Counted from the stretch's first letter, positions 10,079-18,842 are shown. The stretch: DNA of 64,000 bases from Nocardioides bruguierae (GCF_023656415.1 NZ_JAMOIL010000003.1:62001-126000), one strand, 5' to 3'. A program made the numbers and translations. Notes: generated by a model not told the origin, from the sequence alone.

Positions 10079-12991
10079 GTGACCGCCGAGCCCGTCCCCG
10101 CGCCGATCCCGGTCCCACCGCCGCTGCGGCGCCACCAGCGGCTCGCGCTGGACGCGCTGGCGGTGCGGTGGGCGGCCGGGGCGACCCGGGCCTGGGTGGT
10201 GCTGCCGCCGGGCGCCGGCAAGACGCGCGTCGGGCTGGAGACGGCGCTGGCGGCCGTGGCGGAGGGGCACCGCGCCGTCGTCCTGGGGCCGAACACGGCG
10301 ATCCAGGCGCAGTGGCTGGCCCAGGCGCGGGCGATGGGCCTGGACGCCTCCGACGACCGGGACCTGGGCGCTGCGCTGACGGCGCTGACGTACCAGTCGC
10401 TCGCGGTCTTCGACGCCGACGCGGAGCCCGTCGAGGGGGTGGACGAGCCCGAGCCCGAGAGCCGCGACGAGGCCCTGCTCGAGCGGCTGCACCCGCACGG
10501 CCGCGCGCTGGTCGAGGCGCTGCGCGAGGCGGGCCCGCTGCTGCTGGTCCTCGACGAGTGCCACCACCTGCTGGAGGTGTGGGGCCGGCTGCTCGCCGAG
10601 CTGCTGGCGCTGCTGCCCCGGGCGCGCGTGCTGGGGCTGACGGCGACGCCGCCGGAGACCTTGACCCGCGACCAGGCGAACCTCGTGGCCGACCTGTTCG
10701 GGGACATCGCCTACGCCACCTCGATCCCGGCCGTGGTGCGCGAGGGCGACCTGGCGCCGTTCGCCGAGCTCGTGCAGCTCGTGCAGCCCACCGCGGCGGA
10801 GCGGGACTGGCTGGCCGGGGACGCGCTGCGCTTCACCGAGCTGACCACCGCCCTGGTCGATCCCACGCTCGGCACGGTGCCCTTCCTGACGTGGCTTGAC
10901 CGGCGCCTGGTCACGCGCGAGGGCGTCGACGGACGTCCCGGCCCGGCGTGGCCGGCGCTGGCCCGCCGCGAGCCCGACCTCGCCCGTGCCGGGCTGCGCC
11001 TGCACCACGCCGGGCTGCTGGCGCTGCCAGAGGGCGCCCGGCCGGGGGAGGAGCACCGCCGCGAGCCGGCGGCCGAGGACTGGGTGGTGCTGCTCGACGA
11101 CTGGGTGCGCGGCCACCTGCGCCGCAGCGACGCCGCGGAGGACGCCGCCCTGCTGGACCGCATCCGCGCCGCCCTGCCCGCGGTCGGCCACACCCTCACC
11201 CGGCACGGCGTGCGCCGCGGCCGCACCCCGGTGGACCGCGTCCTGGCCCGCTCGGAGGCCAAGACCACCGCCTGCGTCACCATCGCCCGGCACGAGAGGG
11301 CGAACCTCGGCGACGACGCCCGGGTGCTGGTGCTGTGCGACCACGAGCGCGCCAGCGCGACGCTGCCGGCCGACCTCGAGGGCGTGCTCGACCAGCAGTC
11401 CGGCTCGGCGTGGGCGGTGCTCGAGGCACTGCTGGCCGACCCGGCGACCGAGGACGTGCTGCTGGTCTCCGGGTCCGCGGTGGCCGGGGCCCCGGCGACG
11501 CTCACCGCGTTGGCGGAGCACGCGGCCGCGCAGGACCTCCGTCTGGCCGGCGCCCTCGAGGTCGTGCCGGCCGTGGCGGGCGGGGGCCGTGCCGCGAGCC
11601 TGGAGGGTCGCTGGAGCAGCCGCCGCTGGGTCCGGCACGTCACCACCTTCCTGGAGGCCGGCGGCACCCACGTCCTCGTCGGCACGCGCGGCCTGCTGGG
11701 AGAGGGCTGGGACGCCCGCTGCCTCACGACGCTGGTCGACCTCACCGCCGTCACGACCACGACGGCCGTGGTGCAGACGCGCGGCCGGGCGCTGCGCACC
11801 GACCCGCAGCGTCCCGAGAAGGTGGCGCTGACCTGGACGGTCGTCTGCGTCGACCCCGAGCACCCCCGCGGCGACGCGGACTGGCAGCGCCTCGTGCGCA
11901 AGCACACCGGCTTCTTCGGCGTCGACGCGGAGGGCGAGGTCGTGGACGGCGTCGCGCACCTCGACCCCGTCTTCAGCCCGTTCGCGCCGCCACCGGTCGC
12001 CGAGCACGAGGCCGTCAACGCGCGGATGCTCGTGGCCGCGGAGGGTCGGGCCGACGTCCGGGAGCGCTGGCGGGTCGGGGAGCCCTACGCCGACCGGGTC
12101 GGCAGGACGCTGCGCGTGCTGCCCGGCCGCACCGTCGTCCGGTCGGCGGAGCAGGACGACCTCGACCGCCACGGGCGGCCCCAGCCGGCCGCGGTGGCGG
12201 TGCGTGCGGGGCGGCTGGAGCCGAGGTCCGCGCGCGTGCAGGCCGAGGCCAGACGGGCCACGACGAGGTTCGGGCAGGCGCTCGGCGGCGGGCTGTCGGC
12301 CGGCACGGCCGCGACGGTGGGGCTCACCGCGGCCGCGTCGGCCGCCGGTGCTCCCAGTGGGCTCGCTCCCGTGATCGTGTCGCTGGCGGCGGCTGCAGGA
12401 GTCACGGGCGCCGGTGTCGGTCTCCGCACCCACCGCCGTCGGCGGGGTGCCGCGCTCCTCGGTGCCGTCGACGGCACCGCCTCCACCGTGCCCCGGGTGG
12501 CCGCCGCCGTGGCGGACGCCCTGGGGAGCACGGGGCTCGTGCCCGGTGCTTCGGCCGAGCGGGTGAGCGCCGACGTGGACCCGGACGGCACCTACCGGTG
12601 CGTGCTCGGCGGGGCCGACGAGGCCGGGAGCGAGGTGTTCACACGCGCGCTCGCCGACGCTCTCGGCCCGGTCTCCGGGCACCGCTACGCGCTGCGGCGC
12701 CACGTGCTCGCGCCGGGCTCGCCGGACGCGGACGAGGCGGTCGCGGAGCGCTCGGCCGGACGACGCGGGCACCCCGTCCCCACCGGGACGGTGTGGCACC
12801 CGGTGCCCACCGACCTCGGCGTCCACGGAGAGCTCGCCCGCGCCTACGGGGACGCCCTCGAGCGCTGGGTCGGCTGCGAGCCGCCCGTCTTCCTCGCCCG
12901 CGCCGACCCGGCCGTGCACGGCGAGCTGGCCGCCCAGGGCAGCGCCGACCCGTTCGACGTGACCACCGTCGTCCGCCGCCGCTGGGAGTGA
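10079..12991 (+). CDS. Superfamily II DEAD/DEAH-type helicase with a hydrophobic C-terminal segment
   Basis: This 970-residue protein has a Q-like region (RRHQRLALDALA), Walker A PPGAGKT (residues 43-49), a DECH box (159-162), motif III LTATP (187-191) and C-terminal helicase motifs VGTRGLLGEGWD and QTRGRALRTDP. It should be an ATP-driven nucleic acid translocase of the type found in DNA repair or restriction-like proteins; the substrate is unknown. The region around residues 730-785 is unusual: a long Ala/Gly/Val/Leu stretch that could be one or two membrane helices followed by RTHRRRRG. GTG 10079 starts 4 bases after glnE, suggesting readthrough. Confidence 0.85.
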   Translation: MTAEPVPAPIPVPPPLRRHQRLALDALAVRWAAGATRAWVVLPPGAGKTRVGLETALAAVAEGHRAVVLGPNTAIQAQWLAQARAMGLDASDDRDLGAALTALTYQSLAVFDADAEPVEGVDEPEPESRDEALLERLHPHGRALVEALREAGPLLLVLDECHHLLEVWGRLLAELLALLPRARVLGLTATPPETLTRDQANLVADLFGDIAYATSIPAVVREGDLAPFAELVQLVQPTAAERDWLAGDALRFTELTTALVDPTLGTVPFLTWLDRRLVTREGVDGRPGPAWPALARREPDLARAGLRLHHAGLLALPEGARPGEEHRREPAAEDWVVLLDDWVRGHLRRSDAAEDAALLDRIRAALPAVGHTLTRHGVRRGRTPVDRVLARSEAKTTACVTIARHERANLGDDARVLVLCDHERASATLPADLEGVLDQQSGSAWAVLEALLADPATEDVLLVSGSAVAGAPATLTALAEHAAAQDLRLAGALEVVPAVAGGGRAASLEGRWSSRRWVRHVTTFLEAGGTHVLVGTRGLLGEGWDARCLTTLVDLTAVTTTTAVVQTRGRALRTDPQRPEKVALTWTVVCVDPEHPRGDADWQRLVRKHTGFFGVDAEGEVVDGVAHLDPVFSPFAPPPVAEHEAVNARMLVAAEGRADVRERWRVGEPYADRVGRTLRVLPGRTVVRSAEQDDLDRHGRPQPAAVAVRAGRLEPRSARVQAEARRATTRFGQALGGGLSAGTAATVGLTAAASAAGAPSGLAPVIVSLAAAAGVTGAGVGLRTHRRRRGAALLGAVDGTASTVPRVAAAVADALGSTGLVPGASAERVSADVDPDGTYRCVLGGADEAGSEVFTRALADALGPVSGHRYALRRHVLAPGSPDADEAVAERSAGRRGHPVPTGTVWHPVPTDLGVHGELARAYGDALERWVGCEPPVFLARADPAVHGELAAQGSADPFDVTTVVRRRWE

Positions 12992-13032
12992 CCCGGCCCA
13001 GGGAAGGTCGACCAGGGTGCTTGACTGCCGCC

Positions 13033-14148
13033 ATGGACGAGAAGCCGCAGACCCCTGATCCCGTCGCCGAGGCCATGGCCGCGTGCGAGGTGGTCGGCGG
13101 TCGTCGCCGGGTCACCCCGGCGGAGCACCTCGCGGGGCTCGCGCGTGCCGCCGACGAGCTGGGCCTGGACGCGTGGGACTCCTGGGACACCTACGGCGCG
13201 AAGGGCGCCGTGCAGCGCGCGGAGGAGGAGGTCGCCGGGCTGCTGGGCACCGAGGGCGCCGTCCTGCTGCCCTCGGGGACGATGGGGCAGCAGGCCGCCC
13301 TGCGGACCTGGTGCGACCGGGCAGGCTCCCAGCGGGTCGCCATGCCCGACCTCTCCCACCTGCTCACGCACGAGGACGACGCCCTGCGGGTGCTGCACGG
13401 CGTCCGTGTGGAGCACCTGACCGTGGGCCGGCGCACGCCGACGGCCGCCGACCTGCGGGCGCTGCCGGACCCCGCGAGCCTGGGCGCGGTGCTGGTCGAG
13501 CTGCCGCTGCGCGACGCGGGCTGCACCCTGCCGTCCTGGGAGGACCTGGAGGGGCTCTCGGCGGCGGCGCGGGACCTCGGCGTCGCCCTGCACGCCGACG
13601 GCGCGCGGCTCTGGGAGAGCCAGCCGTTCTACGACCGGCCGCTGCCCGAGGTGGTGGGTCTCGTGGACTCCGTCTACGTCTCCTTCTACAAGGCCCTCGG
13701 CGCGACCTCCGGCGCCGCGGTCGCGGCCTCCGAGAACGTGGCGGAGGAGCTGCGGGTCTGGCGGCACCGGCTCGGCGGCACCCTCTACCGGCTGACCCCG
13801 GTCGCGCTCGAGGCCCTCGTGGGCCTGCGCGACCGGCTGCCCCTGGTGCCGCAGTGCGTCGCGTGGGCCCGCGCGGTCGGCGAGGAGCTGGAGGCACGGG
13901 GCCTGCGGGTCGCCCCACGACCGGTGCAGACCGCGGCCTTCCAGGTCTTCGCCCCCGCCGAGGACGTCGAGGTCGCCCGGGCCGGCTGGGCCCGGGTCGC
14001 GGCCCGCGAGCGGGTCGCGCTGTGCTGGCCCTGGGGCCCGGCGGACGTGCCTGGCTGGGTCGTCTCGGAGGTGACGGCGGGAGAGGCGCTGCTGGAGGTG
14101 GAGCCGGCGCGGGCCGCCGGGTGGCTCGCGGAGAGCGTGGGCCTCTGA
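13033..14148 (+). CDS. Threonine aldolase/beta-eliminating lyase-like PLP enzyme
   Basis: This 371-residue fold-type I PLP enzyme resembles low-specificity L-threonine aldolase. Markers are LLPSGTMGQQAAL near residue 80 (cofactor phosphate), HADGARLWES (the Asp that contacts the PLP ring) and Lys220 in SFYKALGATSG as the Schiff-base lysine. It probably splits a beta-hydroxy amino acid to glycine and an aldehyde, but side-chain specificity cannot be read. The ATG follows the helicase stop by 41 bases and lacks a ribosome binding site. The TTGACT six bases before the ATG is only a weak -10 candidate. Confidence 0.85.
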   Translation: MDEKPQTPDPVAEAMAACEVVGGRRRVTPAEHLAGLARAADELGLDAWDSWDTYGAKGAVQRAEEEVAGLLGTEGAVLLPSGTMGQQAALRTWCDRAGSQRVAMPDLSHLLTHEDDALRVLHGVRVEHLTVGRRTPTAADLRALPDPASLGAVLVELPLRDAGCTLPSWEDLEGLSAAARDLGVALHADGARLWESQPFYDRPLPEVVGLVDSVYVSFYKALGATSGAAVAASENVAEELRVWRHRLGGTLYRLTPVALEALVGLRDRLPLVPQCVAWARAVGEELEARGLRVAPRPVQTAAFQVFAPAEDVEVARAGWARVAARERVALCWPWGPADVPGWVVSEVTAGEALLEVEPARAAGWLAESVGL

Positions 14149-14524
14149 GGCACGCCCCGACGGGCCGGCACGCCCCCGGGACGCGGACCGGCCCGACCCC
14201 GCGAGGCGGACGTGTCCTACCTCTCATCTCCCGCACCGCGGCGGCGTAAACCAGGATCGGGCTCCGCTCCCGCGCGTCGCTGACCTGCGGTGACAGGAGC
14301 GACAGGGCACGATGCCGGAGGGGCTGACCTGCGTCGACGTGCCGTGGTGGTGCTCGCCGGGGCGGAGGCTGAAACCATCGTCCGGCCGTGAAACATGGCT
14401 GACATACGAGCCACCTAAGGTCGCACCGCTGACCCACCCCTGCGGGGGTCGACGCGATCCTGTCCTCCTGCCCTGGCGCGCCCTGCGGAGTGGTTGATGG
14501 GCGCTGTCGGACGGCGCCCTGCCC

Positions 14525-14551
14525 GGCCAGGTCACGAAGAGTGACCTGGCC
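14525..14551. promoter_or_regulatory. Perfect 11-bp hairpin in the leader region
   Basis: GGCCAGGTCAC (14525-14535) and GTGACCTGGCC (14541-14551) are exact complements around the loop GAAGA. A competing inverted repeat, GGTCACGAA (14530-14538) with TTCGTGACC (14560-14568), shares bases with it. Mutually exclusive folds suggest an attenuator, though a simple terminator or operator is equally possible. Confidence 0.5.
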
Positions 14552-14580
14552 GTGATCGTTTCGTGACCTTCGTGATCGTT
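14551..14580. repeat. Phased direct repeat CGTGATCGTT
   Basis: CGTGATCGTT occurs at 14551-14560 and 14571-14580, 20 bases apart, close to two helical turns, which would place two protein-binding half-sites on one DNA face. It lies about 120 bases before the first gene of the flavin operon. Confidence 0.45.
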
Positions 14581-14696
14581 CCGATATCTGGCGTGTGGGG
14601 CGGCACCGGGATCGCACAGGTCCGGCACAGGCCTCCTGGTCGCAGCGCTCAGGTGGGCGCACGACAGTGGGCGCGTCCCCGATCAAGGAGAGCGCC

Positions 14697-15347
14697 GTGA
14701 CCAACCCTGCCGACCCCGACGAGACCCGCCCGCTGTCCAGCGGCTCCCGCTGGGAGCCTGCGGCCCCGGCCGGCGCCTCGCACGAGCCGGAGCAGCCGGC
14801 TGTGGAGCCCACCGTGGACGAGCCGGTCGCCGAGCAGGACCAGCCCGTGGCGGCTGCCCCCGCCACCGAGCAGCCCACCACCGTCCAGCCCGTCACCTGG
14901 GCCGGCCCCGTGACCGGCACCGCGGCGGGTGCGGCCGCCGGCGCTGCGGCGTCCGAGGCGTCGACCGAGGAGCACGCGTCCCGCTCGGCGGGCCTGCGCG
15001 GGCGCCTCGGTGCCGGCCGAGCACGCCTCGGGGCGGGGCGCGACCGCGTCCGCACGGGCTGGTCGAACCGTGGCCCCCGCACCCGTAGGGCGGCCCTGGC
15101 CGGCGGCGCAGCGGCGGTCGTCCTCGCCTCCGGTGGCGTCGGCTTCGCGATCGGTCACGAGACCGCCGAGGACTCCGGCGTCGTCCCGAGCAGCGACTGG
15201 GGCCAGCGCCCGACGGGTGAGCGTGGTGACCGCGGCGAGCCCGGCGAGCGGCCGGACTTCTCCGACGGCGAGGGCTACCCCGGCGGCGACGCCGGCGGCT
15301 CCTTCGGTGGCTCCGACGGCAGCACCGAGGACGGCTCGGACACGTGA
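14697..15347 (+). CDS. Single-pass membrane protein, first gene of the flavin electron-transfer operon
   Basis: I do not recognise a family. The 216-residue product starts at GTG 14697 with AAGGAG 6 bases upstream. The first ~120 residues are rich in Pro, Glu, Ala and Thr and look disordered. A basic block (RGRLGAGRARLGAGRDRVR) is followed by one membrane helix (AALAGGAAAVVLASGGVGFAIG). The outer tail is acidic and Gly-rich (GGDAGGSFGGSDGSTEDGSD). It shares a GTGA overlap with the flavocytochrome gene, so a role in assembling or tethering that complex is plausible but unproven. Confidence 0.75.
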   Translation: MTNPADPDETRPLSSGSRWEPAAPAGASHEPEQPAVEPTVDEPVAEQDQPVAAAPATEQPTTVQPVTWAGPVTGTAAGAAAGAAASEASTEEHASRSAGLRGRLGAGRARLGAGRDRVRTGWSNRGPRTRRAALAGGAAAVVLASGGVGFAIGHETAEDSGVVPSSDWGQRPTGERGDRGEPGERPDFSDGEGYPGGDAGGSFGGSDGSTEDGSDT

Positions 15348-16771
15348 GCCTCGCCCCCGCCCCCCAGCGACCAGTCGAGGAGACCCCTCGGCTGGTCGTC
15401 CCTCCCGGCAGCCGCGCCCGCCTCGACGAGGCGGTGCGGCTCGCCGGCGTGGCCGCCCTGTGGCTGAGCCTGCTGCTCGTCACCTACTGGTGGGTGGCGG
15501 GGGGCGGGGTCTCCGACCTGGCCGAGCCGACGCAGGCCCTGGTCTCGCTCGGCCGGGAGACCGGTCTCGTGGCCAGCGTCCTCCTGCTCGCCCAGGTCGT
15601 GCTCATGGCCCGCGTGCCGTGGCTCGAGCACGCCTACGGGCAGGACCGGCTGGCGCGCATCCACCGCGTCGTCGGGTTCACGTCCTTCACGCTGATGCTC
15701 GCCCACGTCGTCCTCATCACCTGGGGCTACGCGCTGGGCGACCTGCTGGCCACCCCGCTGATGCTGTGGGACCTCACGGTCGACTACCCAGGCATCCTGC
15801 TGGCCGACGCCGGCACGCTCGCGCTGGTCATGGTCGTGGTCACGAGCATGCGGTTCGCCCGTCGGCGCCTGCGCTACGAGTCGTGGCACCTGCTGCACCT
15901 CTACGCCTACCTCGGCGCGGGCCTCGCGCTGCCGCACCAGCTGTGGACCGGGCAGGAGCTGCTCGCGTCGACCGGTCGCCAGGTCTTCTTCTGGGGCTGG
16001 TGGATCGCCGGCGCCGCCGCCGTCCTGGTGTGGCGCCTCGGGCTGCCCGCCTACCGCACCCTGCGGCACCGGCTGGTGGTCACCTCGGTGGTCCGCGAGC
16101 CCGCAGGGGCGGGGGAGTGGCTGGTCTCGCTCTACCTGACCGGGCGCCGGATGGACCGGCTGCCCGTCGAGGCCGGCCAGTTCCTGAGCCTGCGTCTGCT
16201 CACCGGCCGCGGCTGGAGCCGCACCCACCCCTACTCCCTCTCGGCCGCCCCCGACGGCCGCAGCCTGCGCTTCACCGTGAAGGTCGAGGGGGACGGCGGC
16301 CGGGCGATCGCCTCTGCCCGCCCCGGGACCCGCGTCATGGTCGAGGGGCCCTACGGCCGGCTCACCGCTCGCCCGCGGACGAGGCGCAAGGTGCTGCTGA
16401 TGGGTGCAGGCGTCGGCATCACGCCGCTGCGGGCGCTCGCCGAGGGGCTGTCGTACGCCCCCGGCGAGGCGATGCTCGTGCAGCGCTGCACCCAGGCACC
16501 GCTGTTCGCCGCCGAGCTGGACGTGCTCTCCCGCGAGCGCGGGCTCCAGGTGCTGACGCTCGCCGGGCGTCGCCGCGACGACGACTCCTGGCTGCCCGTC
16601 GGGGTCGGCGCGGTGGACGACGTCACCGCGCTGCTCTCGTGGGTGCCCGACCTGCTGGAGCGAGACCTGTACCTCTGCGGCCCCGACGCCTGGGTGGGCC
16701 GCGTCCGGGAGGTGGCCGAGCAGGCCGGCCTCCCGGCGTCCCAGATCCATCTCGAGACCTTCCGGTGGTGA
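15344..16771 (+). CDS. Ferric reductase-like transmembrane flavocytochrome
   Basis: This 475-residue protein joins a heme-binding membrane domain (about residues 25-240) to a ferredoxin-reductase module. Candidate heme ligands are the His residues in RIHRVVGFTSF, LMLAHVVL, WHLLHLYAY and LPHQLW. The reductase part has the FAD motif HPYSLSAAP, the pyridine-nucleotide loop LLMGAGVGITPLRAL and the terminal YLCGPDAW. It should carry electrons from cytoplasmic NAD(P)H across the membrane, as in the NOX/FRE family. The next two genes encode an FMN-binding protein and its flavinyl transferase, so the acceptor is likely an extracytoplasmic flavin domain. Start and stop overlap both neighbours. Confidence 0.9.
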   Translation: MSLAPAPQRPVEETPRLVVPPGSRARLDEAVRLAGVAALWLSLLLVTYWWVAGGGVSDLAEPTQALVSLGRETGLVASVLLLAQVVLMARVPWLEHAYGQDRLARIHRVVGFTSFTLMLAHVVLITWGYALGDLLATPLMLWDLTVDYPGILLADAGTLALVMVVVTSMRFARRRLRYESWHLLHLYAYLGAGLALPHQLWTGQELLASTGRQVFFWGWWIAGAAAVLVWRLGLPAYRTLRHRLVVTSVVREPAGAGEWLVSLYLTGRRMDRLPVEAGQFLSLRLLTGRGWSRTHPYSLSAAPDGRSLRFTVKVEGDGGRAIASARPGTRVMVEGPYGRLTARPRTRRKVLLMGAGVGITPLRALAEGLSYAPGEAMLVQRCTQAPLFAAELDVLSRERGLQVLTLAGRRRDDDSWLPVGVGAVDDVTALLSWVPDLLERDLYLCGPDAWVGRVREVAEQAGLPASQIHLETFRW

Positions 16772-17340
16772 CCTCGATGCGCTGCATCGTCCTGACCCTG
16801 CTGTCCACGCTGACCGTGGTGGTGCTGCTCTTCGGCTACCGCACCTCCACCGCCGGCTCGCTGAGCGCGTCCTCCGACGCCGCGACCATCAGCGGTGGCA
16901 CCTCCAGCACCGACCCGGGGGTCTCATCCGACTCCTCCGGCGCCCCGCCCTCGAACGACTCCACCGACGTCCCCAGCGCCGAGCCCTCGGAGTCCACCGG
17001 CTCCGACACCGGCTCCGACACCGGCTCCGACACCGGCTCCGACACCGGCTCAGGCTCGTCCGTCTCCGGCACCTTCACCGGCGAGGCGACCATGACCCGC
17101 TACGGCTACGTCCAGGTCGAGATCACCGTGGAGAGCGGCGAGATCACCGAGGTGTCGGTGCCGCAGTACCCGGCCGGCGACCACCACGACGTCGAGATCA
17201 ACAGCTACGCACTGCCCATCCTCATCCAGGAGACCGTCGACGCGCAGAGCGCCGACATCGACATGGTCTCCGGAGCCACCGTGACCTCCCAGGGCTACAT
17301 CGGCTCCCTCCAGTCCGCGATCGACGAGGCCAACCTGTGA
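16768..17340 (+). CDS. Exported FMN-binding domain protein
   Basis: This 190-residue protein begins with a membrane helix or signal (IVLTLLSTLTVVVLLFGY), continues with a Ser/Thr/Pro/Asp-rich linker containing a GSDT repeat, and ends in an FMN_bind domain. DMVSGAT at residues 165-171 matches the D-x-x-S/T-G-A-T flavinylation motif, with FMN expected on Thr171. The transferase is the next gene. The protein should receive electrons from the upstream flavocytochrome outside the cytoplasm. GTG 16768 overlaps the previous stop; ATG 16777 is an alternative start. Confidence 0.9.
   Translation: MTSMRCIVLTLLSTLTVVVLLFGYRTSTAGSLSASSDAATISGGTSSTDPGVSSDSSGAPPSNDSTDVPSAEPSESTGSDTGSDTGSDTGSDTGSGSSVSGTFTGEATMTRYGYVQVEITVESGEITEVSVPQYPAGDHHDVEINSYALPILIQETVDAQSADIDMVSGATVTSQGYIGSLQSAIDEANL
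16999..17046. repeat. Four tandem 12-base units coding for GSDT
   Basis: GGCTCCGACACC is repeated four times without change inside the linker of the FMN-binding protein. Copy-number change would alter linker length in steps of four residues without breaking the frame. Confidence 0.9.
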
Positions 17341-18146
17341 CCACCACCCCCGCTCCCCAGCACTCCCACCAGCCCTTCTCCCAGCCCGCCCCGGTCACCC
17401 CCGCCGGCCCGCCCACCTGGCGCGCCAGCGAGCAGGTGATGGGCATGCCGATCTCACTGGCACTGCGCGGCCGCGAGGCCGGCACCGAGGCCGGCCACCA
17501 GGCCTGGCGCGAGGCCGTCCACGAGCTGCGCTGGGCCGACCAGGTCTTCTCCACGTGGAAGGCGGACTCCTGGATCAGCAGGCTCGACCGACGCGAGGTC
17601 ACCCTCGCGGAGTGCCCGGCCGAGGTCGCCGACGTGCTCGACCTCGGCGAGCGGGCGCGCGTCTCCACCGGGGGACGCTTCGACGTCCAGCGCTTCGGCC
17701 GGCTCGACCCGACCGGTGTCGTGAAGGGCTGGGCGGTGGAGCGGGCCGTGCGGCCCCTGCTCGAGCTCGCCGACACCGACCTGTGCCTGTCGGCCGGCGG
17801 GGACATGGTCTGCCGGGTCCGCGACCCCCAGCGCCCCGGCTGGCGCATCGGCATCGAGGACCCGGCGGACCCGAGCCGCGTGAAGGTCGTGCTCACGCTG
17901 CGCGACGGCGCCCTGGCCACGTCGGGGCTCTCCCGGCGCGGTGCCCACCTCGTCGACCCCCGCACCGGCGCGGTACCGGCCTCGCTCGGCTCCGTGACCG
18001 TGGTGGCCGAGAGCCTCACCTGGGCCGACATCGACGCCACGGCGGGCTTCGTCGCCGACGCCGCCGCTCCCGCCTGGCTCACCGAACGTGACCGCCGGGG
18101 CGTCGTGATCTGGCGCGACGGCACCGTGGAGCCCTACGGCTGCTGA
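17337..18146 (+). CDS. apbE: FAD:protein FMN transferase (flavinyl transferase)
   Basis: This 269-residue ApbE-family enzyme transfers FMN from FAD to a Thr of a target protein. Family features are VMGMPISL near the start, STGGRFDVQRFG, LDPTGVVKGWAVERA, the metal-binding LSAGGDMV and a TSGLSRRGAHLVDPRTG segment. It is at the short end for the family and has no clear signal peptide, so the site of action, inside or outside, is unclear. Its gene overlaps that of its probable substrate, the FMN-binding protein with the SGAT motif. A simple thiamine-pathway role, the historical name, is unlikely in this context. Confidence 0.92.
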   Translation: MTTTPAPQHSHQPFSQPAPVTPAGPPTWRASEQVMGMPISLALRGREAGTEAGHQAWREAVHELRWADQVFSTWKADSWISRLDRREVTLAECPAEVADVLDLGERARVSTGGRFDVQRFGRLDPTGVVKGWAVERAVRPLLELADTDLCLSAGGDMVCRVRDPQRPGWRIGIEDPADPSRVKVVLTLRDGALATSGLSRRGAHLVDPRTGAVPASLGSVTVVAESLTWADIDATAGFVADAAAPAWLTERDRRGVVIWRDGTVEPYGC

Positions 18147-18322
18147 CCCCACCGGCCCGACCAGCAGGGGCCGCGACCAGCAGGGTGGGGAGGGGCGAAG
18201 GTCCCGAGGCCGACCGTCCTGGGCCGGGTCCTCCGGCGACCTGCGACCCCGTGCCGCAGGACCCGTCGAGGAGCAGACTGGCCGTGGACGAGCAGACGCA
18301 GCGACCACGGAGGAGCAGGCGC

Positions 18323-18724
18323 ATGGGCAAGCACGTGCTGGTGGAGATGGACGCCGAGGAGTGCTGGAGGCTGATCGAGGGCACACAGGTCGGACGCCTG
18401 GCCTGGAACGCCCCGGACGGCCCGACCGTGCTGCCGGTCAACATCGCCGTCGACGGCACCTCGATCACCTTCCGCACGGCCTCCACCTCCTCGCTGACCG
18501 CCCAGGTGGACGACAGCCCGGTGGCCCTCGAGGTCGACGCGATCGACGAGGGCTACCGGACGGGGTGGAGCGTGCTGGTGCGCGGCACGGCCAGCGCGTC
18601 CTTCGACGCCGGCGCCGTCACGTCCGCCGAGCCGTGGCTGGAGGGGGCGCGCCCCGTCACCGTGACGGTGCGTCCGCGCTCGATCACCGGACGGTTCCTC
18701 GGCGTCACCGACCAGCCCGGCTGA
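18323..18724 (+). CDS. Pyridoxamine 5'-phosphate oxidase-like flavin-binding protein
   Basis: This 133-residue split-barrel protein carries the pattern CWRLIEGTQVGRLAW...GPTVLPVNIAVDGTSITFRT...SPVALEVD...GWSVLVRGTAS common to small actinobacterial PNPOx-like proteins, which bind FMN or F420. Substrate unknown. ATG 18323 is chosen because GGAGGAG ends 7 bases before it; a longer frame from 18185 lacks codon bias and a binding site. Confidence 0.8.
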   Translation: MGKHVLVEMDAEECWRLIEGTQVGRLAWNAPDGPTVLPVNIAVDGTSITFRTASTSSLTAQVDDSPVALEVDAIDEGYRTGWSVLVRGTASASFDAGAVTSAEPWLEGARPVTVTVRPRSITGRFLGVTDQPG

Positions 18725-18748
18725 GCCGGACGACGCCCACCGGACGCT

Positions 18749-18784
18749 CCACGAACGGCGGACGCCCCACGAACGGCGGACGCC
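18749..18784. repeat. Tandem duplication of an 18-base unit
   Basis: CCACGAACGGCGGACGCC occurs twice back to back, without mismatch. The second copy runs into the terminator stem that follows. Confidence 0.85.
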
Positions 18785-18818
18785 GGGCCGGCCTGGGCGT
18801 CAGGCCGACCCGGCGTCC
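18778..18818. terminator. Bidirectional terminator between convergent genes
   Basis: GGACGCCGGG (18778-18787) pairs with CCCGGCGTCC (18809-18818), and an inner stem GGCCTG/CAGGCC closes a 5-base loop. It sits between the plus-strand PNPOx-like gene and the minus-strand ilvD, so it can serve both. Confidence 0.75.
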
Positions 18819-18842
18819 GGGTGCTGCGGGCGGTGCTGTCGA

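Larger units (their letters stand above)
14149..14696. other. 548-base non-coding region before the flavin electron-transfer operon
   Basis: No convincing gene is present; the small open frames here lack the codon bias of neighbours. The stretch holds a perfect hairpin, an overlapping inverted repeat and two phased 10-base repeats (listed separately), then the AAGGAG binding site of the next gene. It is more AT-rich around 14370-14420 than its surroundings. A long leader with regulatory RNA structure, or several operator sites, would explain it. Confidence 0.6.

Noticed and set aside
6982..10707. Very long open frame antisense to glnE and the helicase gene
   Set aside because: It is a GC-skew shadow: the plus strand has clear GlnE and helicase motifs, while the antisense product is low-complexity with no motif.
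14399..14422. Possible DtxR/IdeR iron box (CCACCTAAGG) before the ferric-reductase-like gene
   Set aside because: Only one half resembles the TTAGG...CCTAA consensus; the other half does not match.
14312..14497. 61-residue open frame in the leader region
   Set aside because: No ribosome binding site, no codon bias and no recognisable sequence.
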